From: Bacillota bacterium
GTDB taxonomy: Bacteria; Bacillota; Clostridia; Acetivibrionales; JAEZXR01
Direction: 5' to 3'
Length of the DNA: 43,748 nt
NCBI GenBank assembly: GCA_023419605.1
Contig: JAEZXR010000028.1
Span: 1-43,748 of the forward strand
In this document: positions 41,421 through 43,748 of the stretch, piece by piece
How positions within the stretch are numbered: the stretch's first letter is position 1
Layout: every line of letters begins with the position of its first letter
Made by a program: the position numbers and the translations under genes
The notes under the pieces: generated by a model
The model's database searches: none
The model's input: only the letters and a program-made list of their open reading frames with translations
Told to the model about the DNA's origin: nothing

Positions 41421-42863
41421 ATGATGCGTTTAAAACGGTATTTTATGTTATCCAATGCTGCAATCGTTATCGTCCCACTGCTCATAACGATTGTGGCATC
41501 TTTTGCATTTATTTTTATTTCCTCCAGGTTTTTTGATACAGGCATGAGTTATAAGGATTTTGAAAAGCTTGGAGAGATAAAGTATGAGCTTTTCGATGCC
41601 CAGGGAAGTCTTTTGCGGGTTAAGCCCGAGATGCTTCTGGATAAAGATTTTCAACAGCATCTGGCGGCCCGGTTTGCCAATATCAATACGGATATTCTTA
41701 TATTGAAGAATCGGAAGCCTGTTTTTGCAACGAAGAAATTAAGCACTATCGACATCGAGAAGTGTCTTCAGGCAAAAGAGGACAGCCTCACCGCTCCGCT
41801 GCTTAAAACAGGAGGTGTCTCCTATTCGGTGAAAATTTCTTCTTTTACCTTTACAGAAGGCGATCCAGGCAGCATCCTATTGCTGACCCCCATCGAAAGC
41901 AAGGAATCACCGGCGAAAAATCTACTTTATTTTGCGCTGGGTGTATTTGTTATTTCCTTTATCATAACCAATACCATATCCTCTGTTATTTTTACCAGAA
42001 GCATATTACGGCCTCTTTTCGGCCTTCAAACTGCTGCCGGAGAGATCAGCCGGGGCAGTTTAAATCATGAAATCATTGAACACGGCAGCTATGAAATCCG
42101 GCAGCTTTGCAAATCCTTTGAAGAAATGCGGCTAAAACTTAAGGAATCCATCCATATGCAGATAAAATATGATGATAACCGTAAAATGTTGGTATCCAGC
42201 ATTTCTCACGACTTAAAAACTCCCATTACGTCTATCAAAGGCTATGTCGAGGGCATTCTCGACGGCATTGCCAACACACCGGAAAAGGTGGATAAATATC
42301 TTAAAACCGTTTATAGTAAAGCCCTTCAAGTGGATGGAATGATTGATGACCTTCTTTTGTATTCCAAACTGGACCTAAATCAGATTCCGTTTCATTTCGA
42401 AAAAACTGAAGTCGGAAGATACTTTGAAGATTGCGTGGAAGAAAACGAAGGAGAACTGGAAAATTCCCAAATAAAAGTAACCCTGCAAAACCATTTGAAT
42501 GGCCCCCGCTATGTCATGATAGACCGCGAACGCCTCCAACGAGTGGTCATGAACATTCTGGATAACGCCAGAAAGTATATGAATAAGCCGCAGGGAATGA
42601 TCACAATTTTACTGCGGGAAAACACCGGCAGCATTATTATCGAAATCCGTGATAACGGTGCGGGAATTTCTAAAGAGGAGCTTCCCCTTATCTTTGACCG
42701 CTTCTATCGCGCGGACGCCGCCAGAAGCCAATTAAGCGGAAGTGGGCTGGGACTGGCCATCGCGAGACAGATTGTCGAGGGTCATGAGGGAAAGATATGG
42801 GCCAAAAGCAGCAAGGATGAAGGTACAAGTATTATTATAGCACTGAAAAAATATAGTTTATAG
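41421..42863 (+). CDS. Sensor histidine kinase
   Basis: A 480-residue membrane kinase: segment 1 (about 11-34), an extracellular sensor of about 130 residues, segment 2 (about 166-190), HAMP (about 190-245), HisKA with SISHDLKTPITSIKGY (H263), and the ATPase domain with N box VVMNILDNARKYM, DNGAGIS and GSGLGLAIARQIVEGH. All residues for autophosphorylation are present. The start may be the first or second of two adjacent ATG codons. It is placed 9 bp after the ABC permease and 122 bp before the response regulator, its probable partner. It may sense the peptide or stress handled by the transporter. Confidence 0.93.
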   Translation: MMRLKRYFMLSNAAIVIVPLLITIVASFAFIFISSRFFDTGMSYKDFEKLGEIKYELFDAQGSLLRVKPEMLLDKDFQQHLAARFANINTDILILKNRKPVFATKKLSTIDIEKCLQAKEDSLTAPLLKTGGVSYSVKISSFTFTEGDPGSILLLTPIESKESPAKNLLYFALGVFVISFIITNTISSVIFTRSILRPLFGLQTAAGEISRGSLNHEIIEHGSYEIRQLCKSFEEMRLKLKESIHMQIKYDDNRKMLVSSISHDLKTPITSIKGYVEGILDGIANTPEKVDKYLKTVYSKALQVDGMIDDLLLYSKLDLNQIPFHFEKTEVGRYFEDCVEENEGELENSQIKVTLQNHLNGPRYVMIDRERLQRVVMNILDNARKYMNKPQGMITILLRENTGSIIIEIRDNGAGISKEELPLIFDRFYRADAARSQLSGSGLGLAIARQIVEGHEGKIWAKSSKDEGTSIIIALKKYSL

Positions 42864-42985
42864 CGATGACAGAAATGCTTTTGTACGGAATGAATTGAAT
42901 TCCTTTATTCGAATACTAAGAAAATATAAACACATAAGAAAAATGTGCAAATCATTTGAGCGTTATACAGGAGGTACGTGTAGAG

Positions 42986-43681
42986 ATGAAAAAGATACTA
43001 ATCGTTGAAGATGATCAAAGTATTGCCGAATTGCAGCGGGACTACCTGGAAATGAGCGGCTTTTCCGTGGAAATCTGCAATGACGGTAAAACGGGTCTTC
43101 GGCACATTGAAAATGGAGACTATGATCTTTTGATTCTAGACATTATGCTGCCGGGAATGGATGGATTGGAAATTCTGCGTCGTATCCGGGATACTCAGGA
43201 CATCCCCATTCTATTGGTATCTGCCAAAAAAGAGGAAATTGACAAAATCCGTGGGCTGGGACTGGGCGCAGACGATTATTTGACCAAGCCTTTCAGCCCC
43301 AGTGAGCTTGTAGCAAGAGTCAAAGCCCATATCGCGAAATATGAGCGGCTAAAAAACAGGTACGGAACCGGAAACAGGGAAGCAGTACAAAGCATCCGGG
43401 GGCTTGAAGTTCAAAGAGATTCACGGAGAGTTTTTGTAGACGGCCGCGAAGTCAATTTGGCACAAAAGGAGTTTGATCTGCTGCTTTTTCTGTTTCAAAA
43501 TCCGAACCGGGTTTTCGGGCGAGACGAACTTTTTGAAAAAATATGGGGGCTGGATTCTTTAGGCGATGTGGCAACCGTAACGGTTCATATTGCACGAATC
43601 CGCGATAAAATCGAGGCGGACCCTTCAAACCCGCAATATATTGAGACGGTGTGGGGAGCCGGTTATCGCTTTAGAGTCTGA
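42986..43681 (+). CDS. Response regulator, OmpR/PhoB family
   Basis: A 231-residue DNA-binding regulator. The receiver domain (about 1-120) has the acidic pair in VEDDQ, phospho-acceptor D52 (LLILDIMLPGMDG), S79 and K101 in TKPF. The C-terminal winged helix (about 140-230) has LAQKEFDLLLFLFQNPNRVFGRDELFEKIWG and VTVHIARIRDKIE. The start at 42986 is chosen because AGGAGG lies 11 bases before it; an upstream TTG in the same frame has no such site. It ends about 70 bp before the window edge. Its likely target is the set of 11-bp repeats upstream of the first gene of the operon. Confidence 0.93.
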   Translation: MKKILIVEDDQSIAELQRDYLEMSGFSVEICNDGKTGLRHIENGDYDLLILDIMLPGMDGLEILRRIRDTQDIPILLVSAKKEEIDKIRGLGLGADDYLTKPFSPSELVARVKAHIAKYERLKNRYGTGNREAVQSIRGLEVQRDSRRVFVDGREVNLAQKEFDLLLFLFQNPNRVFGRDELFEKIWGLDSLGDVATVTVHIARIRDKIEADPSNPQYIETVWGAGYRFRV

Positions 43682-43722
43682 TCTGCATGGCATAAAAAAT
43701 GCGAAATAATAGGTTACCGTAG

Positions 43723-43743
43723 GGGCAGGTTCTAAACCTGCCC
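43723..43743. repeat. Small inverted repeat of dispersed type
   Basis: GGGCAGGTT-CTA-AACCTGCCC just after the response regulator. With the preceding GTAGG it resembles the short GTAGGGGC... intergenic repeats scattered in many bacterial genomes. It may also act as a terminator, but no T-run follows within the window. Confidence 0.45.
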
Positions 43744-43748
43744 TGGAT

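Noticed and set aside
42956..42985. TTG start giving a longer response regulator
   Set aside because: AGGAGG is positioned for the ATG at 42986 and lies inside the longer reading; receiver domains of this family start MKKILIVEDD.

Overview
The window looks like a chromosomal segment of an anaerobic, spore-forming, cellulolytic clostridium of the Ruminiclostridium/Acetivibrio type. The pointers are five enzymes ending in type I dockerins, a CBM3-X2-cohesin scaffoldin, the spore protein GerW with its usual DUF2953 partner, the anaerobic cobaltochelatase CbiK, and strong GGAGG ribosome binding sites. No transposase, phage gene, tRNA, rRNA or CRISPR array was seen. All assignments come from reading the sequence; no database search was run.

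Region 1 (about 100-10520, minus strand) is a small cellulosome cluster. A scaffoldin with only one cohesin comes first. It is followed by a decayed dockerin, a GH9-CBM3c cellulase, a GH5_7-like mannanase, an SGNH esterase with an N-terminal beta domain, a GH5_8-like mannanase and a GH30-CBM6 xylanase. The likely target is hemicellulose (mannan/glucomannan and xylan) on cellulose fibres. The scaffoldin, GH9 and GH5_7 junctions contain stem-loops without U-tracts, as expected if one transcript is cut and stabilised piece by piece. Upstream lies about 760 bp of AT-rich sequence without a convincing gene.

Region 2 (11-21 kb, minus strand) holds ytfI-gerW and then a metal/cobalamin block. cbiK has its own promoter, a cobalamin riboswitch and a terminator. 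Upstream of it are a NitT/TauT-type ABC transporter and an operon of a His/Cys-rich CobW GTPase, an unusual CobW-permease fusion and a TIGR03943 protein. A 23-bp inverted repeat lies over the start of that operon. A shared role in cobalt (or zinc/nickel) handling is an inference from gene proximity.

Region 3 (21-25.7 kb) has an aldo/keto reductase with a redox-type operator, an ABC-F ATPase behind a leader peptide and a two-terminator attenuator, and a 3'-truncated copper-amine-oxidase-N/OppA fusion gene.

Region 4 (25.7-31.4 kb, minus strand) is a guanine-riboswitch-controlled salvage operon: xpt followed by a BMP-type nucleoside ABC transporter (nupNOPQ order).

Region 5 (31.5-38.2 kb) holds a COG2509 flavoprotein, an NSS-family sodium symporter behind an orphan Spo0B-type histidine kinase, and a second ABC-F protein (YkpA/YbiT type).

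Region 6 (38.5-43.7 kb, plus strand) is an operon-like module: an exported protein of unknown family, an ABC-2 exporter pair, and an OmpR-type two-component system. Three TTTATA repeats spaced exactly 11 bp apart in its promoter are a probable binding site for its own response regulator.
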